Shown piece by piece: positions 48,237-56,123 of a stretch of 64,000 nucleotides of DNA. Every line of letters starts with the position of its first letter. Positions within the stretch are counted from its first letter, which is position 1. Both the position numbers and the translations under genes were made by a program. The stretch comes from Pseudomonadota bacterium. GTDB taxonomy: Bacteria; Pseudomonadota; Alphaproteobacteria; Rhizobiales; Xanthobacteraceae. The stretch lies in assembly GCA_003576765.1 (NCBI GenBank), contig QEVP01000004.1, forward strand, positions 42,100 to 106,099, written 5' to 3'. A model generated the notes under the pieces. It did not search any database and had not been told where the DNA came from. It saw only the letters and a list, made by a program, of their open reading frames with translations.

Positions 48237-48890
48237 TTAGCCGCCATCGGGGAGCGTCAGCTTGAAGGTCTTGACGAGATCGGCGATCTGGCCCGGAGTC
48301 AGATGGCGCGGGTTGAGGTTGCGCAGCAGCAGGTGGAGCCTGGCCGTCTCCTCCAGTTCCTCGGTGGCGAATACCGCGCCCTCCAGCGTTTCGCCCGCCA
48401 CCACCGGCCCGTGATTGGCGAGCAGCACCGAGGCGTAGCGTCCGGCCAGACCGCGGATCGCGTCGGCGACCGCCGGATCGCCGGGCCGGAAATAGGGCAC
48501 CAGCGCGGTCTGTCCGCACCGCATCAGGTAATAGGGCGTGAGCGGCGGTAGCGCCGCACGCGGATCGATGTCCGGCAGCATCGACACCGCGACCGCATGG
48601 GTGGAGTGCAGGTGCACGACCGCGCGCGCCTGCGGGCGGCTGTCGTAGAGCGCGGCATGGAGGGGAATTTCCTTGGTCGGCGTGTCGCCGGAGACAAGTC
48701 GTCCCTGCGCATCGAGCCGGGCGAGCCGCGCCGGATCGAGAAAGCCGAGGGACGCGTTGGTCGGCGTCACGAGCCAGCCACCGTCAGCGAGGCGGACGCT
48801 GATGTTGCCGGACGAGCCGGGCGTCAGCCCGCGCTCGAACAGCGAGCGGCCGTAGCGGCAGATGTCCTCGCGCAGCCGTGTATCGGACAT
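48237..48890 (-). CDS. otnC: Class II aldolase/adducin family decarboxylase (OtnC-like, 3-oxo-tetronate 4-phosphate decarboxylase)
   Basis: 217 residues from ATG 48890 with GGGAGG upstream. Class II aldolase fold: RSLFERGLTPGSSGNISVRL, catalytic Glu in TPTKEIPLHAALY, zinc ligands in VHLHSTHAVA and the later ANHGPVVAG. The neighbours OtnK, OtnI and LtnD define the threonate/erythronate pathway, in which OtnC decarboxylates 3-oxo-tetronate 4-phosphate to dihydroxyacetone phosphate. Here otnC is divergent from the other three genes rather than in line with them. The assignment rests mainly on context. Confidence 0.85.
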   Translation of the reverse strand: MSDTRLREDICRYGRSLFERGLTPGSSGNISVRLADGGWLVTPTNASLGFLDPARLARLDAQGRLVSGDTPTKEIPLHAALYDSRPQARAVVHLHSTHAVAVSMLPDIDPRAALPPLTPYYLMRCGQTALVPYFRPGDPAVADAIRGLAGRYASVLLANHGPVVAGETLEGAVFATEELEETARLHLLLRNLNPRHLTPGQIADLVKTFKLTLPDGG

Positions 48891-49007
48891 GACGCCTCCC
48901 ATTGTTCCGGCCTTTGTCTCATACCGACGGAGGTCGGCAAACGCCTTTTTTGGCAACGCCGTCGGATCGTGTTACCGATGACGGCTCTCCCGCGCGAGGT
49001 CTCTGCA

Positions 49008-49922
49008 ATGTCCGAGCCTGTGTCCGCCGTCCGCGTGGCCGTCATCGGCCTTGGCGCCATGGGATTCGGCATGGCGGCATCGCTGAAGCGGGCCGGTTTC
49101 GATGTCACCGGCTGCGATGTCACGGCCGCCGCGGTGGAGCGCCTCGTCGCTCTCGGCGCTCGCGGCGCCGCGACCCCGGCAGAGGCGGCGCGCGAGGCCA
49201 AAATCGTCGTCAGCGTCGTCGTCAATGCCGCGCAGACCGAGGCGATCCTGTTCGGCAGGGACGGTGTTGCCGAGACGCTGGCGGAGGGCGCGGTGTTCGT
49301 CTCGTCGGCGACCATGGCGCCGGAGGCGGCGCGCGATCTGGCCAAACGGCTCGAGGCGACCGGGCGGCATTTTCTCGATGCGCCGATTAGCGGCGGCGCG
49401 CAGCGCGCGTCCGAAGGACAACTCACCATCCTCGCCTCGGGCAGCGCGGCGGCCTTTGCCGCGGCGCGGCCGGCGCTCGATGCGATGGCGGCGAACCTCT
49501 ATGAACTGGGTCACGAGGCAGGGCAGGGCTCGGCCTTCAAGATGATCAACCAGCATCTCGCCGGCATCCACATCGCCGCCGCCAGCGAGGCGATGGCCTT
49601 TGCCGCACGGCAGGGGCTCGATCTGCGCAAGGTCTACGAGGTGATCACCGCCTCGGCCGGCAATTCGTGGATGTTCGAGAACCGCATGCCGCATGTGCTC
49701 GACGGCGATTATGCGCCGCGTAGTGCCGTCGATATTTTCGTCAAGGACCTCGGCATCGTGCAGGATATGGCGCGGGCCGAGAAATTTCCGGTGCCGGTCG
49801 CCGCCGCCGCGTTGCAGATGTTTTTGATGGCTTCGGCGGCGGGCATGGGGCGCGACGACGATGCCTCCGTCGCCCGGCTCTACGGCCGCATCACCGGCAC
49901 GGTGCTGCCGGGCGAGGATTAA
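49008..49922 (+). CDS. ltnD: L-threonate / 2-hydroxyacid dehydrogenase (LtnD-like)
   Basis: 304 residues. Beta-hydroxyacid dehydrogenase family: NAD loop AVIGLGAMGFGMAASLKRAG, substrate loop FLDAPISGGAQRASEGQLTIL, the catalytic Lys in GQGSAFKMINQHLAGIHIAAASEAM, and the helical C-terminal domain with SWMFENRMPHVLDGDYAPRSAVDIFVKDLGIV. In threonate catabolism LtnD oxidises threonate to 2-oxo-tetronate with NAD+. ATG 49008 has GAGG ten bases upstream; an in-frame ATG at 48978 is less likely. One base from otnI. Confidence 0.9.
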   Translation: MSEPVSAVRVAVIGLGAMGFGMAASLKRAGFDVTGCDVTAAAVERLVALGARGAATPAEAAREAKIVVSVVVNAAQTEAILFGRDGVAETLAEGAVFVSSATMAPEAARDLAKRLEATGRHFLDAPISGGAQRASEGQLTILASGSAAAFAAARPALDAMAANLYELGHEAGQGSAFKMINQHLAGIHIAAASEAMAFAARQGLDLRKVYEVITASAGNSWMFENRMPHVLDGDYAPRSAVDIFVKDLGIVQDMARAEKFPVPVAAAALQMFLMASAAGMGRDDDASVARLYGRITGTVLPGED

Positions 49923-49923
49923 G

Positions 49924-50715
49924 ATGCCGCGCTTTGCCGCCAACCTGTCGCTCATGTTCAACGAGTGGCCGTTTCTCGACCGCTTCGATGCCGCCGCGCA
50001 GGCTGGCTTCACCGCCGTGGAATTCCTGTTTCCCTACGATCATGCCCCCGCCGACATCGCCGAGCGGCTCAAGCGCAACGGCCTGACGCAGGCGCTGTTC
50101 AACCTGCCGCCGGGCGACTGGGCCGCCGGCGAGCGCGGCATGGCGTCGTTCGCCGACCGCTTCACCGAGGTGCAGGAGGGCATCGTCACCGCGCTGCCCT
50201 ACGCCAAGGCGACCGGCGTGAAGCGGCTGCACCTGATGGCGGGCAAATCCGACCGCCACGATCTGCGTCATGTCGAAGCGTTCCGCACCGCCGTGATCTG
50301 GGCGGCGCGCGAACTGGCCGACCACGGCATCGCATTGTTGCTGGAGCCCTTAAACGCCCGCGACAACCCCGGCTATTTCCTCGATGACTTTGCTTTCGCC
50401 GTCGACCTGATCCGCGACATCGGCGCGCCCAACGTCAAGCTGCAGTTCGACATCTATCACCGCCAGATCATGCACGGCGACGTGCTCGCTGCGTTGCGCG
50501 AGATGATGCCGATCATCGGCCATGTCCAGGTCGCGAGCGTCCCTTCGCGCCACGAGCCGATGAGCGAGGAATTGAACGACGCGGTCGTGTTCACTGAGCT
50601 CGACCGGCTCGGCTACAAGGGGTTTGTCGGTTGCGAATATCGGCCGCGCAGCACGACGCTGGACGGGCTCGGCTGGTTCGCGCCGTATCGCGACAGTCAG
50701 GGGACGCCGCAATGA
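49924..50715 (+). CDS. otnI: 2-oxo-tetronate isomerase (OtnI, hydroxypyruvate isomerase family)
   Basis: 263 residues. Xylose-isomerase-like TIM barrel of the Hyi family: FAANLSLMFNEWPFLDRFDAAAQAGFTAVEFLFPYD, LFNLPPGDWAAGERG, VKRLHLMAG, LLLEPLNARDNPGYFLDD (metal Glu), LQFDIYHRQIMHGD and GFVGCEYRP (second metal Glu). In this gene setting the role is isomerisation of 2-oxo-tetronate to 3-oxo-tetronate rather than hydroxypyruvate isomerisation. Its stop overlaps the otnK start (ATGA). Confidence 0.9.
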   Translation: MPRFAANLSLMFNEWPFLDRFDAAAQAGFTAVEFLFPYDHAPADIAERLKRNGLTQALFNLPPGDWAAGERGMASFADRFTEVQEGIVTALPYAKATGVKRLHLMAGKSDRHDLRHVEAFRTAVIWAARELADHGIALLLEPLNARDNPGYFLDDFAFAVDLIRDIGAPNVKLQFDIYHRQIMHGDVLAALREMMPIIGHVQVASVPSRHEPMSEELNDAVVFTELDRLGYKGFVGCEYRPRSTTLDGLGWFAPYRDSQGTPQ

Positions 50716-51983
50716 CGCTGGCGCTGGGAGCCATCGCCGACGACTATACCGGCGCCTCCGACCTCGCCAACACGCTGACGCGCAACGGCTTGCGCACCAT
50801 CCAGACCATCGGCGTGCCGCGCGACGATCTTGCGTTGCCTGAGGCCGACGCAGTGGTGGTGTCGCTGAAAAGCCGCTCGATCCCCGCGCGCGATGCGGTC
50901 GCGCGTGCGCAGGCCGCCGAGCGCTGGCTGCGCGGGCGCGGGGCGGCGCATGTGCTGTTCAAGGTCTGCTCGACCTTCGATTCCACCGACGCCGGCAATA
51001 TCGGCCCGGTGATGGACGCGTTGCGCGCCGACGCTGATGAGCCGATCGTGCTGGTGACGCCGGCTTTTCCCGAGACCGGCCGCACCGTCTATCAGGGGCA
51101 TCTGTTCGTCGGCCATGTGCCGCTCAACGAAAGCCCGCTCAAGGATCATCCGCTCAATCCGATGCACGACGCCAACCTGGTGCGGGTGCTGGCGCGGCAA
51201 AGCCAAGGCAAGGTCGGGCTGGTCGATCTCGCCACCGTTGCCGAGGGCGCGGGCGCGATCCGCACCCGCCTTGGCGAACTGGCCGGGCAGGGCATTCATG
51301 CGGCGATTGCCGATGCGGTGTTCGCACGCGATCTGGAGGCGCTCGGGCAGGCCGCGCTGGGATGCCGCGTGTCGGTCGGCGCCTCCGGGCTCGGACTCGG
51401 GCTGGCACGGGCGCTGGTCGCGCAGCGCCGCGTCGTGGGGACCGAAGGGGCCTCATCGCAGGAGGTGGTCGGTGGCTTTGCGGCGTGCCTTGCCGGAAGC
51501 TGCTCGCAGGCGACGCTGGCGCAAATCGCGGCGGCCGAGCGGGTGATGCCGGTGCTGCGGCTCAATCCCGACGCGCTGATGAGCGCAGATACCGAGGTGG
51601 CGCGGGCGCTTGCGTTTGCGCGCGAACGGCTTGGCAATGGACCGGTGCTGATCGCCAGCAGCGCGTCGCCGGATCAGGTTGTCGCCGTGCAGGCGGCTCA
51701 CGGCCGCGAGGCAGCCGGCTACGCCATCGAGCAGGCGATGGCGGCGATTGCCGAGGGGCTGGTGGCTGCCGGCGTGCGCCGGCTGGTCGTCGCCGGCGGC
51801 GAGACCTCCGGCGCGGTGGTGGATCGCCTGCGACTGCCGGCCTTCGTGGTGGGTGCGGAGATCGCACCCGGCGTGCCGGTACTGCGCACGGCCGGCACCG
51901 ATCGGGCGATGTGGCTTGCGCTGAAGTCGGGTAATTTTGGCGGCCCGGATTTTTTCAGCGATGCGCTGAGGCTGATGCCGTAA
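50712..51983 (+). CDS. otnK: 3-oxo-tetronate kinase (OtnK)
   Basis: 423 residues, two-domain DUF1537 four-carbon acid sugar kinase. N-terminal sugar-binding domain: LGAIADDYTGASDLANTLTRNGLRT, HVLFKVCSTFDSTDAGNIGPVMDAL, VTPAFPETGRTVYQGHLFVGHVPLNESPLKDHPLNPM. C-terminal nucleotide-binding domain: GSCSQATLAQIA, and RLVVAGGETSGAVVDRL with VPVLRTAGTDRAMWLALKSGNFGGPDFF. It phosphorylates the 3-oxo acid at C4 for OtnC. Together with LtnD, OtnI and OtnC the pathway from threonate to DHAP is complete; no dedicated transporter or regulator adjoins it. Confidence 0.92.
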   Translation: MTLALGAIADDYTGASDLANTLTRNGLRTIQTIGVPRDDLALPEADAVVVSLKSRSIPARDAVARAQAAERWLRGRGAAHVLFKVCSTFDSTDAGNIGPVMDALRADADEPIVLVTPAFPETGRTVYQGHLFVGHVPLNESPLKDHPLNPMHDANLVRVLARQSQGKVGLVDLATVAEGAGAIRTRLGELAGQGIHAAIADAVFARDLEALGQAALGCRVSVGASGLGLGLARALVAQRRVVGTEGASSQEVVGGFAACLAGSCSQATLAQIAAAERVMPVLRLNPDALMSADTEVARALAFARERLGNGPVLIASSASPDQVVAVQAAHGREAAGYAIEQAMAAIAEGLVAAGVRRLVVAGGETSGAVVDRLRLPAFVVGAEIAPGVPVLRTAGTDRAMWLALKSGNFGGPDFFSDALRLMP

Positions 51984-52017
51984 GGCTGAAGCGGCGGCCG
52001 ACCGACTATCCGTTCGC

Positions 52018-52104
52018 CGTCATGGCCGGGCTTGACCCGGCCATCCCGATCAAAGAGGCACGGCGTCCCTTGTCGGGATGCCCGTGACAGGCACGGGCAT
52101 GACG
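52018..52104. repeat. REP-like double-hairpin intergenic repeat
   Basis: ATGGCCGGG/CCCGGCCAT (52022-52030 and 52036-52044, loop CTTGA) and ATGCCCGTG/CACGGGCAT (52078-52086 and 52092-52100, loop ACAGG). Lies between the convergent otnK and SDR genes and could serve as a two-way terminator. Confidence 0.8.
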
Positions 52105-52145
52105 AAGACGATTCTCTTGATCCCGGCGAGCCGGTTCCGCCATGT

Positions 52146-52922
52146 TTACCCCAGCATCCCGGTATCGCCGCAGATCGAAATCGCCTGGCCCGAAATGGTT
52201 TTGCCGCGCGGGCTGCACATCAGCAGGATCTGGTCGGCGATCTGCTCCGGCGTCACGTAGTCCTTGATCGAGGTGTAGGAGAACGCGATCCGTTCCATCT
52301 CCGCGTAGGAAATGCCGCGTTGCTGCGCCTTGGCCTCCAGCACGCGGCGCTGCCGGTCGCCGGCGACGAGACCGGGCAAAATGGCGTTGACGCGGATGTT
52401 GTCGGGGCCAAGCTCGATCGACAGCGATTTTGTAAAGCCGACCACCCCCCATTTCGCCGCGGCATAGGGGCTGCGCATGGCAAAACCGAGCCGCCCCGCC
52501 GCCGACGAGATGTTGACGATCGAGGCATTCTTGCTTTGCCGCAGCAAAGGCACCGCAAGCCGCGCGCAGTTGAACTGCCCGGTGAGGCAGATCGCGACGC
52601 AGCGGTCCCAGTCCTCCGGGTGCATCTCCTCGACCTTTGCTGTGGGGCCGGCGACGCCGGCATTGTTGACCAGCACGTCGAGGCCGCCGAGTGCGGCGGT
52701 TGCGTCATCGAACATTCCGGCGACGGCGGCGCGGTCCGACACGTCGCAGCGGCTCGTCGTCAATTGCGGATCGCTCTTGCGCAGCGCTGCGAGCGCCGTC
52801 TCATCGACATCGCACAGATGCACACGCGCGCCTTCGCCGACAAACGCGCGGGCGATGGCAAGCCCGATGCCGTTCGCACCGGCGGTGACGAGAACGCGCA
52901 AACCCTTGATGGCGAGGTCCAT
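52146..52922 (-). CDS. SDR-family oxidoreductase
   Basis: 258 residues from ATG 52922 with CGGAG upstream. Rossmann loop VLVTAGANGIGLAIARAF, CDVDETALAAL (NAD preference), VNNAGVAGP, active site Ser in IVNISSAAGRLGF and YAAAK, then VNAILPGLVAGDRQRRVLEAKAQQRGI and a slightly unusual end QAISICGDTGML in place of the common VDGG. Active SDR expected. 23 bases downstream of the GntR regulator on the same strand, so it is probably co-regulated with the divergent transporter/BKACE operon and may act on the same compound. Confidence 0.9.
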   Translation of the reverse strand: MDLAIKGLRVLVTAGANGIGLAIARAFVGEGARVHLCDVDETALAALRKSDPQLTTSRCDVSDRAAVAGMFDDATAALGGLDVLVNNAGVAGPTAKVEEMHPEDWDRCVAICLTGQFNCARLAVPLLRQSKNASIVNISSAAGRLGFAMRSPYAAAKWGVVGFTKSLSIELGPDNIRVNAILPGLVAGDRQRRVLEAKAQQRGISYAEMERIAFSYTSIKDYVTPEQIADQILLMCSPRGKTISGQAISICGDTGMLG

Positions 52923-52945
52923 GATAGCTCCGCAATGAAAACGCT

Positions 52946-53701
52946 TTAATCGGGCAGGTTGCCGCGTGACAGGATGAAGTCGGAAGCGCCCTTGATGTCG
53001 GCGGCGATGCCGGCGCGCGCCTTCTCCGGGTCGCGCCTGATGATCGCCTCCAGCACCTCGGCGTGGAAATTCACCGCGCCGCCGGTGTGGATGCGTTCGG
53101 GGTTTGCAAGCAGATCGAGATTGATGACCGGGCCGACCTTGAGCCACAGCGCGCGGATGATGCCGGCCAGCGTCGGCGACTTCGCCGCGTGATAGACGGC
53201 GAAATGGAAGCGCTTGTTGACCTCCACGGCGTGCGGCAGGTCGGGCTCGCGCGACAGGCTTTCGGCGCGCATCGCCGCTTCGGCGGCGGCGATGGCCGGA
53301 ATGTCGGCCTCGCTGCGCCGCTCGGCGGCCAGCGCCGCGGCGTGGCCTTCGATGACGATGCGGGTGGCAGTCAGGTCGCGGAATTGCGCTGCCGACATCA
53401 CCGGGACGCGGATCGCGCGGTTGGGCGCGACCTCCAGCGCCTTGTCGGCGACGAGCCGTGATACGGCGGCGCGAACCGGCATGATCGAGACGCCGAGCGC
53501 TTCCGCGGCGCCACGCAACGACAGCCGCTCGCCAGGCGCGAGCCGGCCGGAGATCAGGTGCTCGGCCAGCCGCGCATAGGCCCGCTCGCCCAGCGTCAGC
53601 CGCTCGAGCGGCTCCTCCAGCACCAGCGCGGCAGGCACGTTCAAGGCGGCGTCTCCGGTTAAATGATGGGCGGGCGAGAACGGACTCGACAAGCATTCCA
53701 T
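52946..53701 (-). CDS. GntR-family transcriptional regulator, FadR subfamily (FCD domain)
   Basis: 251 residues. Winged helix (about 35-100: LTLGERAYARLAEHLISGRLAPGERLSLRGAAEALGVSIMPVRAAVSRLVADKALEVAPNRAIRVP) and an FCD ligand domain (about 105-240) with the metal-binding pattern RIVIEGHAAALAAE, NKRFHFAVYHAAKSP and NFHAEVLEAIIRRDPEKA (the last His). Binds a carboxylate-type effector via a metal in related proteins. No ribosome binding site is evident; translation may be leaderless from ATG 53701. A strong palindrome just upstream (53717-53735) is the likely operator, also covering the divergent SBP operon. Confidence 0.9.
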   Translation of the reverse strand: MECLSSPFSPAHHLTGDAALNVPAALVLEEPLERLTLGERAYARLAEHLISGRLAPGERLSLRGAAEALGVSIMPVRAAVSRLVADKALEVAPNRAIRVPVMSAAQFRDLTATRIVIEGHAAALAAERRSEADIPAIAAAEAAMRAESLSREPDLPHAVEVNKRFHFAVYHAAKSPTLAGIIRALWLKVGPVINLDLLANPERIHTGGAVNFHAEVLEAIIRRDPEKARAGIAADIKGASDFILSRGNLPD

Positions 53702-53716
53702 CTTTTGTCAGTCTAT

Positions 53717-53735
53717 CCGTGATCACAGATCACGG
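53717..53735. promoter_or_regulatory. Candidate GntR operator palindrome
   Basis: CCGTGATCACAGATCACGG: two perfect eight-base arms with a three-base centre, in the 120-base divergent region, 16 bases from the GntR start and 87 bases from the SBP start. Position and symmetry fit an FCD-GntR operator. Confidence 0.65.
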
Positions 53736-53821
53736 CAAGCCAAGCAGCACCCGGCAGAACGGTGCGCGCCGAAAGCAACGAGAACGCCGCCAGCGCGCGG
53801 CCACGACGGGGAGAGACATCC

Positions 53822-55078
53822 ATGCCTGATACACCGCAGTTCACGCGCCGCCGCCTGTTGCAATCCGCCGGCGGGCTTGCGCTCGCCTCCAGCATTGCCG
53901 CGCCCTCGGTGCTGCTGGCGCAATCCGCCGACGTCATCCGCATCGGCCATCTGACGCCGCGCACGGGATTTCTCGGCCCGCTCGGCGAATACGGCGTGAT
54001 GGCGATCGACCTCGCGGTCGAGGAGATCAACGCCAAGGGCGGCGTGATGGGTCGCAAGATCGAGCTTCTGAAGGAGGACTCGGTCAACCCGCAGACCGCC
54101 TCGACCAAGGCCGAGCGCATGATCGAGCGCGACAAGGTGGCCTGTATCATCGGAGAGATTTCGTCGGCCTCGTGCCTGACCATCGCCCAGGTGGCGCAGC
54201 GCACCAAGACGCTGTTCATCAACACCGGCGGCAACTCCGACGCGCTGCGCGGCTCGGACTGCAAGCGCTACATGTTCCACGTCGAGTCGCAGAACTCGAT
54301 GTACGTTAAAACTGCCGGTCGCGCGCACCTGCGCGATGGGCTGGTGAAGGGTAAGAAGTGGTACTCGTTGACGGCGGACTACGCCTTCGGCCACGATCTC
54401 CTGAAAGTGTCGAAGCGCTTCATGGAGGCCAACGGCGGCCAGTTCGTCGGCGACGATCTGGTGCCGACCGATGCCGCCGACTTCTCGTCGTATCTTCTGA
54501 AGATCCGCGACGCCAAGCCAGACCTCGTGGTGATCAACCTCGCCGGCAACCAGATCACCAACTTCCTCAAGCAATATGCTGAATTCGGTTTGACCTTCCC
54601 GGTCGGCGGCTTCGGTTTCGACACGGCGCTGGCCTGGGCGGCCGGCAAGGGCAACTTCGTCGGCACCTGGCCGGTGGTGTGGCATCACCTGATCGAGACG
54701 CCAGGAACCAAGGCGTTCGTCGGCGCCTTCACCAAGAAGTACGGCAAGCCGCCGGAGAACCAGGCGTGGGGCGACTACATCGCCATGAAGATCGTGGCGC
54801 AGACCATCAACGACCTGAAGTCGGCCGAATCGCCGAAGTTCATCGAGCACCTTGAGAAGGGCGCCAAGTTCGATCTGCTCAAGACGCGCGAGGGTTACTT
54901 TCGCGCCTCCGATCACCAGCTCATGCACGAGATGTACACGGTGACGGCGCTGCCCGCCGACAAGGTGAAGAACCAGTGGGACATCTTCACCTCGGGCGAT
55001 CCGGTGCCGGGTCCGGACGAAAGCCTTGAAGTGATCGCCGCGACCAAGGAAGAAAATAGCTGCACTTTCCCGGCCTGA
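53822..55078 (+). CDS. ABC transporter substrate-binding protein (branched-chain amino-acid type), Tat signal
   Basis: 418 residues. The N-terminus FTRRRLLQSAGGLALASSIAAPSVLLAQ is a twin-arginine signal with the RRxLLQ core. Type-I periplasmic binding domain follows: VIRIGHLTPRTGFLGPLGEYGVMAIDLAVEEINAKGGVMGRKIELLKEDSVNPQTASTKAERMI, GEISSASCLTIAQVAQRTKTLFINTGGNSDALRG, WYSLTADYAFGHDLLKV and DFSSYLLKIRDAKPDLVVINLAGNQ. It feeds LivH and the LivM-G-F fusion coded downstream. GGGGAGAG before the ATG. A repeat with a hairpin separates it from livH. Confidence 0.92.
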   Translation: MPDTPQFTRRRLLQSAGGLALASSIAAPSVLLAQSADVIRIGHLTPRTGFLGPLGEYGVMAIDLAVEEINAKGGVMGRKIELLKEDSVNPQTASTKAERMIERDKVACIIGEISSASCLTIAQVAQRTKTLFINTGGNSDALRGSDCKRYMFHVESQNSMYVKTAGRAHLRDGLVKGKKWYSLTADYAFGHDLLKVSKRFMEANGGQFVGDDLVPTDAADFSSYLLKIRDAKPDLVVINLAGNQITNFLKQYAEFGLTFPVGGFGFDTALAWAAGKGNFVGTWPVVWHHLIETPGTKAFVGAFTKKYGKPPENQAWGDYIAMKIVAQTINDLKSAESPKFIEHLEKGAKFDLLKTREGYFRASDHQLMHEMYTVTALPADKVKNQWDIFTSGDPVPGPDESLEVIAATKEENSCTFPA

Positions 55079-55101
55079 TCGGGAGACTTACCCCTCTCTT
55101 T

Positions 55102-55136
55102 CCTCCCCCGCTTGCGGGGGAGGGTTAGGGTGGGGG
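55102..55136 (+). repeat. Intergenic repeat with hairpin and G-quadruplex motif inside the operon
   Basis: CCTCCCCC/GGGGGAGG hairpin (55102-55109 and 55116-55123) overlapping four G runs (55116-55120, 55122-55124, 55128-55130, 55132-55136). A shorter related sequence occurs near 46705-46720. It lies between SBP and livH, at the same position as the hairpin in the other Liv operon. Confidence 0.6.
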
Positions 55137-55238
55137 CCTTGATAGGGTGGGAGCCTTGGCCGGCTTCCTGTCCGGTCCATTCATAATTGGCGCCGCCGCC
55201 GGCGCGCCCGTCCTTCCGCCGCAGCCGAGGGTTACGCC

Positions 55239-56120
55239 TTGTCCACCATGCTTCTCATGCAGCAGATCCTCAACGGGCTGCTTGACGGCGTGTATTATCT
55301 CCTGATCGCGCTCGGGCTGTCGCTGATTTTTTCGCTCGGCGGCATCGTCAATCTGGCGCACGGCGCGTTCTTCGCCATCGGCGCCTACCTGACGCTGGTG
55401 ATCTCACCGTATCTCGGCTTCGGCGGCGCACTGGTGCTGTCGCCGGTGCTGGTGGCGCTCTTGGGCATTCTGATCGAGCGCACGCTGTTCAGACGGTTCT
55501 ACCGCTCCGATCCCATTCTCTCGCTGCTGCTGACGTTCGGCCTTGCGATGGTCGCCGAGCAGGCGCTGCGCATGATTTTTGGCGCGCCGCCGCTATCGTA
55601 TTCGATCCCGCAGGCGCTGCGCGGGCAGGTGGTGATCGGCAACTTCATCTATTCGTTCTATCGCGTGGTGCTGATCGGCATCGCCGTCGCCTGCGTCGCC
55701 GGGCTGTGGTTCCTGTTGCAGAAAACCCCGTTCGGCCGCGTGGTGCGCGCCGGCGTGCAGAACCCGGACATGGTCGGCGCGCTCGGCATCTCGTTGCAGC
55801 CCTACATGGCGGCGGTGGCCGCGCTCGGCATTGGGCTGGCCGGCCTTGCCGGCGTGCTGCTGGCGCCGATCTATGCCGTGCATCCGGCGATGGGCAACGA
55901 GATCATCACGCCGGCTTTCGTCGTGGTGGTGATCGGCGGGCTCGGCTCGTTCTGGGGCGTGGTGGTGGCGGCGCTGCTGGTCGGGCTGGTCAAGGGGGTG
56001 ATGGTCGGCATCGGCTATTCGGCGGCGTCCACCGCCGCGATCTATTTCCTGATGCTGCTCGTGCTCTTGGTGCGGCCGCGCGGCCTGTTCGGCGAACGCA
56101 TGACGCGGCTGGAGCAATAG
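55239..56120 (+). CDS. Branched-chain amino-acid-type ABC permease LivH
   Basis: 293 residues if the TTG at 55239 is used (GAGGG nine bases upstream); ATG 55248 gives 290 residues. Eight hydrophobic helices; LivH landmarks MQQILNGLLDGVYYLLIALGLSLIFSLGGIVNLAHGAFFAIGAYL, the coupling segment VRAGVQNPDMVGALGISLQPYMAAVAALGIGLAGLAG and FVVVVIGGLGSFWGVVVAALLVGLVKG. Pairs with the permease part of the next protein. Four bases between the two genes. Confidence 0.92.
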   Translation: MSTMLLMQQILNGLLDGVYYLLIALGLSLIFSLGGIVNLAHGAFFAIGAYLTLVISPYLGFGGALVLSPVLVALLGILIERTLFRRFYRSDPILSLLLTFGLAMVAEQALRMIFGAPPLSYSIPQALRGQVVIGNFIYSFYRVVLIGIAVACVAGLWFLLQKTPFGRVVRAGVQNPDMVGALGISLQPYMAAVAALGIGLAGLAGVLLAPIYAVHPAMGNEIITPAFVVVVIGGLGSFWGVVVAALLVGLVKGVMVGIGYSAASTAAIYFLMLLVLLVRPRGLFGERMTRLEQ

Positions 56121-56123
56121 ACC

